Notes under the pieces: generated by a model
Seen by the model: only the letters and a program-made list of their open reading frames with translations
What the model was told of the DNA's origin: nothing
Databases searched by the model: none
Position numbers and translations under genes: made by a program
Assembly: GCF_014805625.2 (NCBI RefSeq)
Contig: NW_024003752.1
Span: forward strand, 454,784-518,783
Length of the DNA: 64,000 nucleotides
Direction: 5' to 3'
Source: Glossina fuscipes
Taxonomy: Eukaryota > Arthropoda > Insecta > Diptera > Glossinidae
Shown here: one piece after another, positions 33,900 through 45,904 of the stretch
How positions within the stretch are numbered: position 1 is the stretch's first letter
Layout: the number at the start of each line of letters is the position of its first letter

Positions 33900-36069
33900 A
33901 ATAATTTGGGCGAATATAAAAGCGTACTTAATTTTACACTATTCGGACAAACGAAATGGAACATCCCTAATAAGAGACTTATACATTCTGAAAGAATACA
34001 ACTAAACTGTGGAATCATTCTATGTATCAATAATAAAAATCCAATCCACAATCAACAACAATATCTTAGTTCATGAAACAAACCATAACGTTATAAAATT
34101 TGAAGATTTGTGCTTGAACACATTCCTGCACTTAAGCAGCCCCTGCGCTCAAGCAAAAGGTCGATGAAACCGAACACTCTAGCAGAAGCCAATGCATTCT
34201 CCATACCAGAATAGAATATTTATTACAACATGAAATCCAATTTCAATCTGCCTCAACAAAATATCAGAAGTATACTATTTGCTCTATAGCGCATTTATAC
34301 AGCACGTCCTTATCAGCTAATATCAAATGTTATGAACAGAAACCAACAATCATATACCAGGAATGGGCAAAAGACGTAAGGAAAACCGCTTTCTCCCACT
34401 GTAGGCGGAAGTCACCGCGAATATGGTAGAATGCTTTTCGGTCTAAAAAATGAACCATTTCTACTTACCAAAGGATAGCGCATAATATTGTATGAAAGGT
34501 GATAGGAACAGTAAGCCTGGTATGTTTAGACGACATTATAATCTATCCCAGGCCATTACAAAACCACATTAAATTTAAAATAAATATTTGCAAAATTAAT
34601 TAAATTTAAGTTAAAAATTCAATTGGTCAAACCTGAATTTCTTCAAAATGCACATTTTTAGGTTACCCTACCCCCTGCGGAATCAAACCAAACCCAGAAA
34701 AAATCCACGCCATAATAAAATATTTTTTAGGATTATTATGATATCATTGGAAATTTCTAGAAGATTTCCCGAAAAAAAAACCTTTCTTAAATGTTAAAAA
34801 AAAAATAAAAGTCATATTAAACGACAAATGCCTTAAAAATTTCAAAACCTAATCAACGACTCCTTAATTCAGTACAGCAATTTTACAAAACACTTTAATT
34901 TAACCACAGATTCGATTATGCCTGCTGTGCTATGTTGTCACAAGGCCCAATTAGTGTCGATAGACCAGTTTATTATGCAGGTAGGACACTAACACAGACA
35001 CCGAAACTAATTATTCAGTCGTTGAAAAAATAAATATTTCAAACCCTACTTTTTTGTCACAAATTTAAAACAGCAACTGACCACAAACCACTGATCTACA
35101 TAAACACTTTGAAGGAACCAACCTCCAAATTAATCAGATGGAGACTTAAGCTGGAAAAAATTTGCTGGAATTTCAGTTTCGCAAAGATCTCTTAACGAAC
35201 TTAATCTTCAAATCATATTGCAAAAAAGGGCCGAAAGCTACCCTATTGCTGTAGAAATTATATTCAGGAACAGGCAAGGATGGACTCTACGTAACCACGA
35301 ATATAACGAAACTGTAATGACGGACAGTTTCGCAGAATATATTCCTCTCACTTCTCTTTCTCGGTACATTCAAAATAGTGAAAAAAAAAAATCCTTCGCG
35401 CAAAGGAGGCTATTTAAACTTATACGTTGCAAAAGCTTGTTGCAAAGTATCCAAAATAGGATCATTGACAGATAGACTAGTATACGAATAGCCTATTAGG
35501 CGTAATCACAGGGATATGCAAGTGACAATGGAATGTGACAATGCATGAACTTCTGCAATGCTTACCAAATACTCAAGCACTCAAACCAGTATTCGCGGAA
35601 TCGGAGACGCCAGCACCACAAGTAGGCAATGTCCATATGGACATATAGTTTATAAGCAAGCGAAATATTTTTACCCCAATTGACAAATTCTCAAAATTCG
35701 CAGTGGCTTACTTATTAGATTCTAGGAACAGCCTGTACATTTTAAAAAATCTTCAACATATTAAAACAAACGCGTAAAATCAAAAACTAAATATTTCATC
35801 TCTAGATTTGTGCAGACCGAAGCAGACTTTTACAGATCCATGCCCAGAACAACTTGTCATAATACTACCGAAAGTATCACTATAAAAACACAATCTTTAT
35901 ATACTACGAAAAGTGGAACGTAAGCATAATTGGCATCTGGTACTTTCTGCAACCTAATATTTATAGCGACGAACAGGAATCCTAAAAATTCCAAAAGTAA
36001 CCGCTCTGAGCGAAAATATAACATGTGAAACAGGAAACATTAGAAACAATAAACATCCTCATCTTTATA
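33900..36069 (+). mobile_element. Ty3/gypsy pol remnant (RT, RNase H, integrase), heavily decayed
   Basis: Plus strand, fragments in canonical Pol order. An RT-like 'TAFS' block lies near 34382. The RT active site LVCLDDIIIYPRPLQNHI is at 34517-34570 (catalytic DD kept). An RNase H start (SQGPISVDRPVYYAGRTL) is at about 34936-34990 and KTATDHKPLIYI at 35067-35102. Integrase core IDKFSKFAVAYLLDSRNSL runs at 35679-35735. Multiple stops and frameshifts interrupt all parts. The motif style is that of gypsy/17.6-type insect elements. No gag, env or LTR is assignable. Mariner copy 2 interrupts the sequence at 36070. Confidence 0.75.
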
Positions 36070-37335
36070 TTAGTTTGGGGAAAAAGACATCCATTATTTT
36101 TTCGGTAGATGGCTGCACTGATAGATTTCTCGTAAAGTATCGATCAAACAATTTCAGCTTTATGCTTGTTGGAAAGGTGACATTTCGCAGTAAAAAAATT
36201 CTTTTGCTGTTTTTTGTTTGGTGCATTCAGTTGTGAGTTACAGCGTGTTAAAAATGGAAGTGAACAAAGAGAAAATTCGGTACATTTTACAGTTTTTCTT
36301 TGACAAAGGCGAAAATGCAAGCCTGGCGGCTAAAATTGTGAATGGTGTTTATGGTTTCGATACTGTAACAGCCAATTATGTGCAATTTTGGTTTCGTAGA
36401 TTCCGTTCAGGAATTTTTGATGTTAAAGATGCACCTCGCACAGGTAGGCCGGTCGTCGAAAATGTCGATAAAATCGGAGAAATGATCGAAGTTGACCGGC
36501 ATGTTAGCAGTCGTCACATCGCCCAGGAGCTAAAAATCGACCATAAAACAGTTTTAAACCATTTACACAAAGCTGGATTCAAAAAGACGCTCGATGTTTG
36601 GGTGCCACACCAATTAACAGAAAAAAACATGATGGATCGAATTTCTATCTGCGAAGCCTTGGCCAAACGGAATGAGATAGACCCATTTCTTAAACGGATG
36701 GTAACTGGGGATGAGAAATGGATCACATACGGTAACCCTGTGCGAAAACGATCGTGGTCAAAGAGCGGTGAAGCACCTCAAACGGCCAGGAAGGATTTGC
36801 TATGCATTTCGTGGGACTGGAAGGGGATTATTTATTATGAGTTGCTTTCATATGGCCAAACGCTAAATTCTGATCTCTACTGTTAACAAGTGGACCGTTT
36901 GAAGATAGCGATTGACCAGAAACGGCCAGAATTGACCAACAGGAGAGGTGTCGTGTTCCACCAGGACAACGCTAGGCCACGCACATCTACAGTGACTCGC
37001 CAGAAACTTCGGGAGCTTGGTTGGGAAGTTTTACTGCATCCGCCATACAGTCCGGACTTGGCACCAAGCGATTATCATCTTTTTCTTGCATTGCAAAATT
37101 TCTTTAATGATAAAAATTTGGAATCTAGGGAGGATTGTGAAAATCGACTACTAGAGTTTTTTGCAAACAGAGACCAGGACTTCTATGAGAGAGGCATTTT
37201 GAAGTTACCTTTAAAATGGCAACAAATCGTACAACAAAACGGTGCATATTTGACCCAAATCGGACAATCCGAAGCATGTTAAATAAAATCCTGAAGTTCA
37301 TATAAAAATAATGGTTTTCTTTTTCCCCAAACTAA
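36070..37335 (+). mobile_element. mariner transposon, copy 2
   Basis: 1266 bp, flanked by TA duplications at 36068-36069 and 37336-37337. Terminal inverted repeats TTAGTTTGGGGAAAAAGA(C/A)... mirror those of copy 1. The left end has ACATCC where the other ends have AAATCC, and the right end has lost a 'cc' match (ATGGTTTTC). Same length as copy 1 and about 97% identical in the encoded protein by eye, but in the opposite orientation about 12 kb away. It is inserted in or beside a gypsy remnant. Confidence 0.95.
36218..37282 (+). pseudogene. mariner transposase with one nonsense codon
   Basis: Same protein as copy 1, read in one frame, with a TAA at 36884-36886 replacing the CAA (Gln) of copy 1. 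The stop falls between the first and second catalytic Asp, so the truncated product would lack D2 and D3. Other changes include WWDWKG to SWDWKG, ARPHTS to ARPRTS near the second Asp, and FKKEVDV to FKKTLDV. All three catalytic Asp codons remain in the DNA. The same short spacing at SGEAPQT-ARKDLLC is present, so both copies descend from one parent carrying it. Confidence 0.93.
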
Positions 37336-37339
37336 TATT

Positions 37340-38530
37340 AATTATAGTAGTTTTCACTGAACTTCATTGTACAACGGTTATAATATTGTTTGTTTGTTGT
37401 AATGTTTACAAATTTTCCGATTTTGAATTGTGAAAAAATAAATTCTTAGTTTTCAACATTTTAAAAATTAAATTAAAAATTTTGTTATAAAAACAATTTT
37501 AACTTGGGTCAACTATAATAGCAAACCAGCCAATAGAAAATGGAACTCGTGGTAGCCAGTCAAAACCTTTGCGAAAGACTGCAACCCCTATAACCAATCC
37601 GGATTACCGTCATTTTTGGCTGCTGGCGAATGGAAGATTAACGCTTTAAATATTAACTGCCGAACATGAATCGATTGTGCAGAGTGAGAGCCTAAACGCA
37701 ACCACAAGCATAACTACTTTCAATTGTGGCCATATTGAACATCGTACCGACCGTGTAAAGTTTGCTTCTGCGATCTCAACACTATCCATGATCAATTCAC
37801 TATACAGCTTATTCAATAGGCAACGCTATTATCTTCGATATTGATGATATTGTTACCTTTGAGCTTACTTTTACAAACACCGATTGCTACTTCAATGCTC
37901 CTTAACGATTTTGTGTAACAATAACAACATTAGAGCAATTACTACAGAGACCGATATAGAAGCGAAAATAAAACTGATCTGTAATACTGATTCCACTTTG
38001 TAGTTCCTACGAACCCAGTATCCATTGAATCGTCAGCAACTGCCTCAATTAGTAAAGCGAAGTATGAAAACCTGAAATAAATTCGCCAATTGATAAAATA
38101 AAACATGTGACTTCGTTCCAAACAGTCAGATTATTTGAAAGAATTTTTTTTGATGTATACCCTGTAACGAGTTTTCTTGGGCGGGGTATAACTCAGTCAC
38201 TCCAAGGTTCGTTGCAAGAAAATTTAGAATAATAATCCGGACCTTCGGGGGGAATGGTGTACAAATTCCTTGATTTATTATTTCCTTTATACGGGAGAGA
38301 AGTACAGCGATGGGTAGAAGCTGGCTATGGCAAGGAACCAGCGAGGTGACCCGACTTCTGGTGTGGCTTGCACGTGATGAGAGATTAACTTCTTATATTA
38401 TTAAAATTTTTCCTGTTGGATTATCGCGACGCGCTACAGAGAACGGAAACGTTGCCAGTGTCATAGCTGCCTAGGCCGCCAGTTCGTCTCTGGGTGGTCC
38501 TTCGTATGTAAAAAGAAAAGGATGTTGCCC
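37340..38530. other. Unassigned stretch, possibly retroelement-derived
   Basis: Follows mariner copy 2 and may include the 3' part of the gypsy remnant, but no Pol or Env motif can be read. From about 38150 the base composition becomes less AT-rich. Confidence 0.35.
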
Positions 38531-38536
38531 CCTCCC

Positions 38537-38727
38537 AGTCCTTCAGGGATGGCGATTAAGCTGAACCAGCACATCCCCTATCCGTAAGTCAGTAGTCCTA
38601 AAGAGTCCTTCAGGAATGGCGATTAAGCTGAACCAGAACATCCCCTATCCGTAAGTCAGTGGTCCTAAAAAGTCCTTCAGGAATGGCGATTAAGCTGAAC
38701 CAGCACATCCCCTATCCGTAAGTCAAA
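38537..38727. repeat. Tandem repeat, unit 67 bp, about 2.8 copies
   Basis: Units start 'agtccttcag' at 38537, 38604 and 38671 and share 'ggcgattaagctgaaccagcacatcccctatccgtaagtca'. Spacing is exactly 67 bases twice and the copies differ at only a few positions. The last copy is cut after 'gtaagtca'. Confidence 0.95.
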
Positions 38728-39229
38728 AAAAACTCTTTATAAAGGTCAACTTGTCAATTTGTCCGTGGGCATTTACCTCCTTAGACGGCTATGACACCAA
38801 ACTGAACGAGTCTGTGCGATGCGCTGTTCTTTTATAGCTTGAATCTCGCTCCTATTGCCAACATGTTCCATGTGTTTACATATATCTTGAGGTACTATGC
38901 TTCTGTATGCTTAGCTTAGGTTGGCTGCAGTCGCAATCCTAGTTACGATTTGCATGATCCTGCTTATACATAACTTGATATCACTTACATCTAGCTTATT
39001 ATTATATTTGTTCCAATTTCGACGCAACAGGCAACCAGGTACCAAATCGCGTGATTCAATCACCGTTAGGTATGTGAGTGCTTGTGCCTTTCTATGCCTT
39101 TGTGTTTGCATATGCTTTGCTTTGTGTGTTTCTACATGCTTGGCATGTGTGATCGTGTCTTTGTACATTTTATGTATGCAGTTTATGCATTGTAGTATGT
39201 TCTTATTTTTTTTTTCTACCTAAGTACTT

Positions 39230-40070
39230 GCTTCTGTAAGTTTGGTATACTCTAACGGTGTTACACATTCTGCGCATTTTACACATAGAGATTCTTGCTG
39301 AAGTTTGTTCGTTTTGCATGTATCGATTTTCTACCTAAGGCCAGGTCTGCATGTTTCGTTTGTCCTAACGGTGCTATCAGCTTGGTACATTATTTGAAGA
39401 TTTAATGTGACCTAACGGTGCTATATCTTTGTCCAATGCTGTTATAGCTTCTGTGTCTGTTTGAGCTGCGTTCATACCGTTTCGATTTTACTTAATTGTA
39501 TAAGTCGGATTGTGCTCTTATACTTATGTTTTAATACATCGTGGGTTCTTAAACCTATGCTCCCTACATTTGAGTTCTTAACTCTTGCTTTTTTTTTGCA
39601 CATTGTGGGTTTTTTCCTTATGCTTTTGGACACTTTGTGTTTTTTTCTTATATTTTTATTCATTTGAGTTTTTAATTCTGTTATTAAACATTTTGAATTC
39701 TTACGTGTGTTTATACTTTTGAGTTTTTACTTGGTCTTTCATATATTTGATTTCTTAATCCTGCTATTAAACATTTTGGGATTTTACTTGTGTTCATATT
39801 TTTGAGTTTTTTACTTAGTCTTTCCTACATTGGAGTTTTTAATTCTGCTATTGATCATTTGAGAATTTGAATCTAAGCTTTTATTCGTTTGGGTATTGAT
39901 TTCTTGAACCTAAGCTTTTCTTTTCTTTTACATTTGGGTCTTTGACTCTGCTATTAAACATTTTGGGATTGTGAACCTAAGCTTTTATACATTCTGGTTC
40001 TTGGCTTATGCTTGTGTACATATTGATTTCTTGGGTCTAAGCTTTATCTTCTTTTACATTTGAGTTCTTG
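39230..40070. repeat. Degenerate T-rich repeat region
   Basis: Recurring phrases such as 'cctaacggtg(c/t)tat', 'acattttgggatttt', 'gagtttttaattctgctattaaacatt' and 'cctaagctttt' recur at irregular spacing of about 45-65 bases. Open frames across it are low complexity (F/L-rich). It could be a decayed minisatellite or the leader/LTR region of the adjacent gypsy element. Confidence 0.6.
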
Positions 40071-40544
40071 ACTTATGCTGAAAGAGGTTGTTCATGCTTT
40101 ATTACCCCAGACAGACGTTTACGGACAGCTCGGACTGACAGGTGGTTCGCTGTGGGTAGCTATTTCAGGCGGACGAACTTGTATTCCGTAAGGAAGCAAA
40201 AACGCTTCCTTACAACCCTTATTATCTTTGTTTTTAATGATATAGTACTATTGTTGTGCTTAATATCTTATTAATAACCAATAACTTATCTGTCGCAAAT
40301 TAACGTTAACGCTTTAAGTTTCATATATATACAAATTCCTGAATTTATATCTCCAATAATCGTTTCAGCTTTTGGTTATTCAAGGAATAATCATAATATG
40401 TTACAATCATTTATTCGCCTTAAGGCGATCTACGAATGCGAACAGTAATACTGAACACAACACAGACACTGACCGCAATACAAATGTTGGTTCGACTTAT
40501 ACCTCCGCTAATTTATAATATTACGAAATTCACGACCTATCTTG

Positions 40545-41250
40545 TGTTATTTTGGACGAATTGTCTCTATGCATGGTTTATTCGCGTAGAAATTTTTTAG
40601 TGCCAAAATCACAAAATACGATCATATATCATCATTCACTGCATCAATTGTTGACATTATTCAAAATCCTTCAATTAATCATAGGAACCAATTTTTAAAA
40701 CGCAAGCTCATTGAAAGGTTTTCTTTAAGCGAAAAAAAAGTATACAAAATTTTGAGAGATCTAGAAATTGGCGACCATAGCCGTCAGAATGTCACCGTCC
40801 TCTAATTATTCTGGCCGGTTACAATTTTGACTTTTGACCACTTTATGAAAACAGATGTGGATCCGTAGATTGCCAAAAACATTAAAAATAGCCTTAACAG
40901 CGTTGAATATAGACGACATCTCAGAGTTATTCAAAATAGCTTACATATAAACGATTTTCGTATAAATACATTAAAAAGTATTCTAGAAAATCTCGTTCTA
41001 GTAACAACCAACATCTACGATAGCTTTAGTAAACCTTCTGAACATATCTGCAAAAACAGCAAACATACTCTTATTAAAAGAGGTCTCTACAAAGAAGTTT
41101 TAGTAAACATCTCGACAAAGAAATTTTAGTAGACATTGTTGCAGCGGGCGTTCCGCAAAAGCACAAAATTGGGTTTGCAAATATCATATCTGTTTTGGTA
41201 GTAAAGCCAGGTGATGTGTGAAAATTATGTAATTTCAAAAACATAAAGTA
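40545..41250 (+). pseudogene. Gag remnant of the split gypsy element
   Basis: Read across three frames. The pieces include the 'AWF-R-E' block near 40570, then QFLKRKLIERFSLSEKK followed by LRDLEIGDHS (about 40690-40790), then QMWIRRLPKTLKIALTALNI (about 40850-40915). Last comes a degenerate Cys/His motif, CKYHICFGSKAR, near 41180. These blocks in this order are typical of arthropod gypsy Gag proteins with the 'C-YH--FG--A--C' finger. The 'ttggcgacc' in this piece is coding, not a primer-binding site. Confidence 0.7.
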
Positions 41251-41320
41251 TCAACCTAAGGGCCGCCGTTATTATGGCGCCACATAACGGGTTTTGGGGT
41301 CACTCAAGTAGTCGCCTCCT

Positions 41321-41345
41321 TATTTATTTATTTATTTATTTATAC
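41321..41345. repeat. (TTTA)n tetranucleotide tail of the CR1-like LINE
   Basis: Six or so TTTA/ATTT units at the 3' end of the minus-strand LINE. They serve as the 3' terminus where reverse transcription would begin. Confidence 0.9.
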
Positions 41346-41621
41346 AAGAAACTCAACTAAAACAAAATGGCAGTCGAGTTCAATTGACTCTTAAGTAAAT
41401 CTTAAAATTAATTAATAATAAAACTTAGTATAAGTACAATAAAACAAATAAGGAGGAAAAAAAAAGCATGTACACAACTAGCATAGAGCCACACCCACAA
41501 CCGATACAGGACCAAATTGCAAGTGAACCCCTAAGCCATCGCAAACATGCATAAGCTTGGCAACCGATAATTGTTAACAACAAATTAATTTTCGACTCAT
41601 AATGACATATTTAAGGTTAAG

Positions 41622-44480
41622 TCAGTTTAAGTATGACATAGGTAAATCGCGCTTATTAAGCAATATTGCTTTAATGGACTTTAAAGAGTCCGTTAATGAG
41701 AATAGATGATAGACATCATTTAGGTTCTTGCAAACAACTCTGAGCGGGTTAAACAGTTCAAAATTATATTTGCATTGACTAAGCTTTATCAACATAAAGT
41801 GCCTAGAGAAACGTTTAGGGACATTAAAGCCTATCTCACGAAGTAATGCGGGCGAATCAATTGCACCATTTATTAATTTGATTAAGAAGGAAACCCCAAG
41901 AACAAATCTACGTTTCTCGAGTGACGGTAAGGATAACAGAAGCAACCTATTCTCATAGGGTGGAAGAGGGGAAATCGGGTCCCAACCCAAATTCCTAAAG
42001 GCAAACAGCAAGAATTGCTTTTGTATAGATTCAATTGAATCTACGTAGCACCTATATGCAGGAGACCACACAACGGAGGCATACTCAAGTACAAGTCTAA
42101 CCAAACACGTGTAAAGCCTTTCCGTAATATAAGGATCATCAAGCTCTTTGGACCACCTCTTTATAAAACCAAGCGCGGACCTAGCTTTGCTTAACGAGGA
42201 CTCAATATGCGAATTGAAACATAACCTATAATCGAATAGAACGCCTAAATCTATGAACGAATCGACGTCTTCCAACCTGTGCGAATCAATGAAGTATTGA
42301 GTACTGAACGACTTCCTTCTCAAGAAAGAAAGCTTCTTACATTTATTTAGATTTAGTTTCAGAAGATTGAGAGAGCACCATGCAACCAAATTGTTCAAAT
42401 CACTTTGAAGATGATGTGATTGCGATTCTACGGAAAAAGAAGAAAACAGTTTCACATCATCATCATACATTAAAATCTTACTGAATTTAATCACGGAGGG
42501 CAAATCATTGATGTAAAGATTAAATAAAATAGGTCCCAAGTGGCTACCTTGAGGTACGCCAGACGTCACGGGAAATTCATCCGAGGTAATGAGGTTAAAC
42601 AAAACCCTGAATGATCTACCATACAGATAAGAGCTTAACCATTCAACTAAGAAGAGAGGTCTAGATTTTAAACCTAAGAAGTCTATGATTAACCATATCA
42701 AACGCCTTGCTAAAGTCGGTGTAAATGACATCAGTGCGAGAACCACTAGAAAAAGCCTTGAAAACACGAGAAGTAAACTCCAACAGATTGGTCACCGTAG
42801 ATCTTCCCTTTCGAAAACCATGCTGGAAAGGAGAAATATACAATTTCATGGAAAAGGCTATATGCTGAGCCACAATTCGCTCGAACAGTTTAGGTAAGAC
42901 ACTCAACTTGGCAATGCCTCTGTAGTTGCCTACTACCACTTTTGTGAATAGGAATAAGGAAAGAAGTCTTCCAACACAAAGGGAAAACACCTAAATTCAA
43001 AGACTTATTAAAAATCTTTGAGATAACATCACAAAGCTCGCCAGCACAAGATATAAGTACACGTGAGGGGATCCCATCAGGTCCAGGCGAACAATTATAT
43101 TTCAGAGAGCTCAATCCTTCAAAAACGTCATTTTCAGATATAACAAAGTTAGGAATTGAAATCGAATTAGAAATCGGATATGGATAATTTACCGATAAAT
43201 CAAAATTGGCAGTTGAAAAGTTCTGTCGGAAGTATTCCGCAAAGAGATTTGAGGATTCAAAATCATCCGCGGACTCGGAGCCATTAAAAGACACAAACGA
43301 CGGATTTATGGAGATTTTTCTTTTGGAATTAACGAACTTGAAAAAGTATTTAGGGTTAGCAAACAAGGAGGATTTAACAAACTGAAGGTAACTGCAATAG
43401 TATTGGCGGTTGAGGGAATTAAATTTATGCCTTGCAACAGAGTAAGCGAAATAGTCGAGCGCAGAGCCACTTTTCGAATATTTTTTGAAAAAGGTTGTTT
43501 TTCCTATTCTTGTAGTATTTAATTGGTTTATTAAACCACGGGAGACCCTTGCTTCGAGGACGGGACTGCTTGATCGGAACGGATGCAGAAATAGCTTGGT
43601 TTAATATATTGTAGAACGACGACAGTAAGCTATCAATGCTTCCCTCTGAGAAATCGAGCACAAAATGAGAAAGATGTGATTTCAGTATGGAAACATTGAT
43701 TTTATGGAAATCATAAAGTTGATATGAAAAATTTGAATTTGGAACGTTATAGAGGTTCAACGAACCAACATACTTGTAATGAAAGGAAACACCCAATGCT
43801 GGATGATATGGATCCTCAGGTAAACTAAACGGAAGACAACGATTAACGCAAACCTCAGGACAATTTGCAAAGCAGAGATCAAGAAATCTCCCATTACAAT
43901 TAGGGGTACCATTGTATTGAACTAAATTATTATCAAATAAGTCATTGAAGAACACAACGGCATTATCAGATGTTGAGGAAGGGATCAAACAGCCAGAACT
44001 ATCACTGTAAAACCAATTGACTTGAGGCAAATTGAAGTCACCCAACGCAAGGACTATATCGGTAGGTTTAGATTGCTTGGCCACTTCACAAATGAGGGCG
44101 GCCTGTTTCTTATATACTGAGATATCCGAATTTGGGGGAATATAGGAGCAGGTCACATATAAGTGTTTCTTAGGAAATTTCATTCGAATGGCGATAAATT
44201 CGACATCGGGAGTAGTTGGAAATTCCAACGAATAAGTGGGGAGTGCCGTAGAAATAGCAATTAAAACACCACCACCATTGCGATGCAAACGATCGTTTCT
44301 GAAAACTTGAAACGAATTATGGAAAAGTTCCGACGAATGTAGATCCGGCTTCAACCATGTTTCAGTGAAGACCAGACAGGAAAACTCCGTGCTCACTGAA
44401 TTTAGGAAGGTAGAACGAATTTTTGAATTTAGGCCCCTAACATTTTGATAAATGAGAGAAAATGAGGCTGAAGAAATATT
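41622..44480 (-). pseudogene. ORF2 (endonuclease + reverse transcriptase) of the CR1-like LINE, frameshifted
   Basis: Target-primed reverse transcription enzyme. Endonuclease, 44480-43425: YQNVRGLNSK, LVFTETWLKPDL (catalytic Glu), a GGGVLIAI block, LALGDFNLPQVNW (catalytic Asp-x-Asn) and DPYHPALGVSF for the end block. RT follows in three frames. 43366-42890 contains NCSPGPDGIPSRVL. 42990-42661 contains HGFRKGRS and VIYTDFSKAFDMVNH with the first catalytic Asp. 42767-41622 contains TSGVPQGSHLGPILFNLYIN and MYDDDVKLF, where YADD has become YDDD. The C-terminal part (NSHIESSLSKARSALGFIKR, SIESIQKQF) is intact to the stop at 41622. Frame breaks lie near 43450, 42940 and 42720. ORF2 overlaps the end of ORF1 slightly. 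Confidence 0.85.
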
Positions 44481-45537
44481 TAGTTTTTTGAAGGGGAAAG
44501 ACCTACTGCATTCGCATTACGGGGTCGGTCCCGAGGGATAAATTCCTTAATTAAGGATCCAACCGGCCACAAAGGTTTATTTAAAATCAAATCCATATTT
44601 TCGGTCGGAACTAGAATTTTAAAAGATGAGATAGCTCTAGATTGAGAAGGACCCAGTTTGAAAATACTAACTCGCTTTAAATTAACAGAAGTTGCTTTCG
44701 CTGCCAGATAACCCTTTATGTTTTCAACAGATGTATCTGGTGCCAGCCTTGACACAAATATTGCCTTTCTGGGAGGAACTGCCTTCAAGCATATGTCATC
44801 AGTACTGGGAGCAGCAGGGCTGGGGAGTTATGAGTTGGGGAAAATATAGAGGGGGTAACCACACTTGCACGAGCAGCTTGTGCGACCTGCTCAGTTTGGC
44901 GACCAGCATTTACACTCGAACAGCGAGGAGGAGAGGACGATTTACTATTACCCTTATTAGATTTGGGCGATAACGCCTGAGAAGATTGAGTGACATCTAT
45001 GGGAGGAGATACCCTTGCCACTTCAGCATAGCTCAAGCCAGAAGGACTTCTATTTGTAACATTTATGTTACCAACCAACTCAGCCGTAGCAGAAACACTA
45101 ACATTATTTGTAGCCTTTAGGGAATCGCTAACTTGCACCAACGAAACGGTCTTAGGAGGTGACGAATCACACGCTACGCTACGCGTTGAGACTTTGTTAG
45201 CTGGAGAGGAAGATGACTGCACAATATACCGACATTCATCAAACCTAGTCTTGATTAATTCAAACTTCTCCCACAAAGAGCCGAGATTTTTGCTCAAATC
45301 TGAGAAACAATTTCTCGTCTCCGTGAAGAGTTTGTAGAAATCAATGTCCCGCTTTCTACAGTCAGGACATGACCATCGTAAACCTTTAGAAGGGTCAAGG
45401 ACTGCATCAGCAGGACGGCCGGTAATACCAGCACACTTTGCATGTCCAAAACGATCACACAACCAACAAGAAATGAATCGTTCAGATTCAGGGCCGGTTT
45501 TCGCACGACATGGAGTAAATAAACAATCTATGTCCAT
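44480..45537 (-). pseudogene. ORF1 of the CR1-like LINE with PHD-like zinc finger, one frameshift
   Basis: ORF1 protein, presumably RNA-binding. The ATG at 45537 starts MDIDCLFTPC. Cys/His spacing over residues 5-65 (CLFTPC, CWLCDRFGHAKC, CPDCRK) fits a PHD-type zinc finger. Then come a helical segment (FTETRNCFSDLSKNLGSLWEKF), a Ser-rich linker and a C-terminal region. The frame shifts near 44790: the first piece stops at 44785 and the second (44788-44480) continues as KAVPPRKAIFVSRLAPDTSV, resembling the folded domain seen at the end of many insect LINE ORF1 proteins. The ORF1 stop TAA is at 44482-44480. Confidence 0.8.
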
Positions 45538-45904
45538 TCAAAACAAAAAAAGTAGCTTATGAAGGAAAGAAAAAGAAAAACAAAAAAAAAAAATGTTTTT
45601 TTTTTACGGCACAAATTTTTAGGAAAATTAAAGCAAATTTCTCACTTCCCTGCCTACTGTAAATATAGAGCGAAAACTAACGAAAACTGTAAACACAAAT
45701 TAACGGGCAAAAAGAGAGACTTTTACTAAGAGCTCAATTGTTGCGTACAATAAACCAAAATGATTTTTTCACATAAATGTTTACTAAATTCATATACATT
45801 AAATTCATACTTTATTCTTTTAGGGAATTTTTTAAATTTAAACACGAATAAAGCAAAAAAGCTAAGAAATACACTAAAAAAATTGAAATATTTGTTGACA
45901 GAAT

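Larger units (their letters stand above)
41321..45900 (-). mobile_element. CR1-like non-LTR retrotransposon, nearly complete, inactive
   Basis: Minus strand, with ORF1 at 45537-44480, ORF2 at about 44510-41622, a 3' UTR and a tail of tetranucleotide repeats (AAAT/ATAA)n at 41345-41321. Sequence from 45540 to about 45900 looks like its 5' leader, because gypsy coding resumes right after. There is no RNase H after RT. A PHD-like finger in ORF1 together with an APE endonuclease suggests the CR1 group; Jockey is the alternative. Only a handful of frameshifts break it, so it is younger than the gypsy element it interrupts. Confidence 0.8.

Noticed and set aside
40765..40790. 'attggcgaccatag' as a primer-binding site after an LTR
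   Set aside because: The bases read in frame as EIGDHS within the Gag block, so the resemblance to a PBS is coincidental.
42685..42897. Plus-strand frame within the CR1-like LINE
   Set aside because: Antisense shadow of reverse transcriptase coding.
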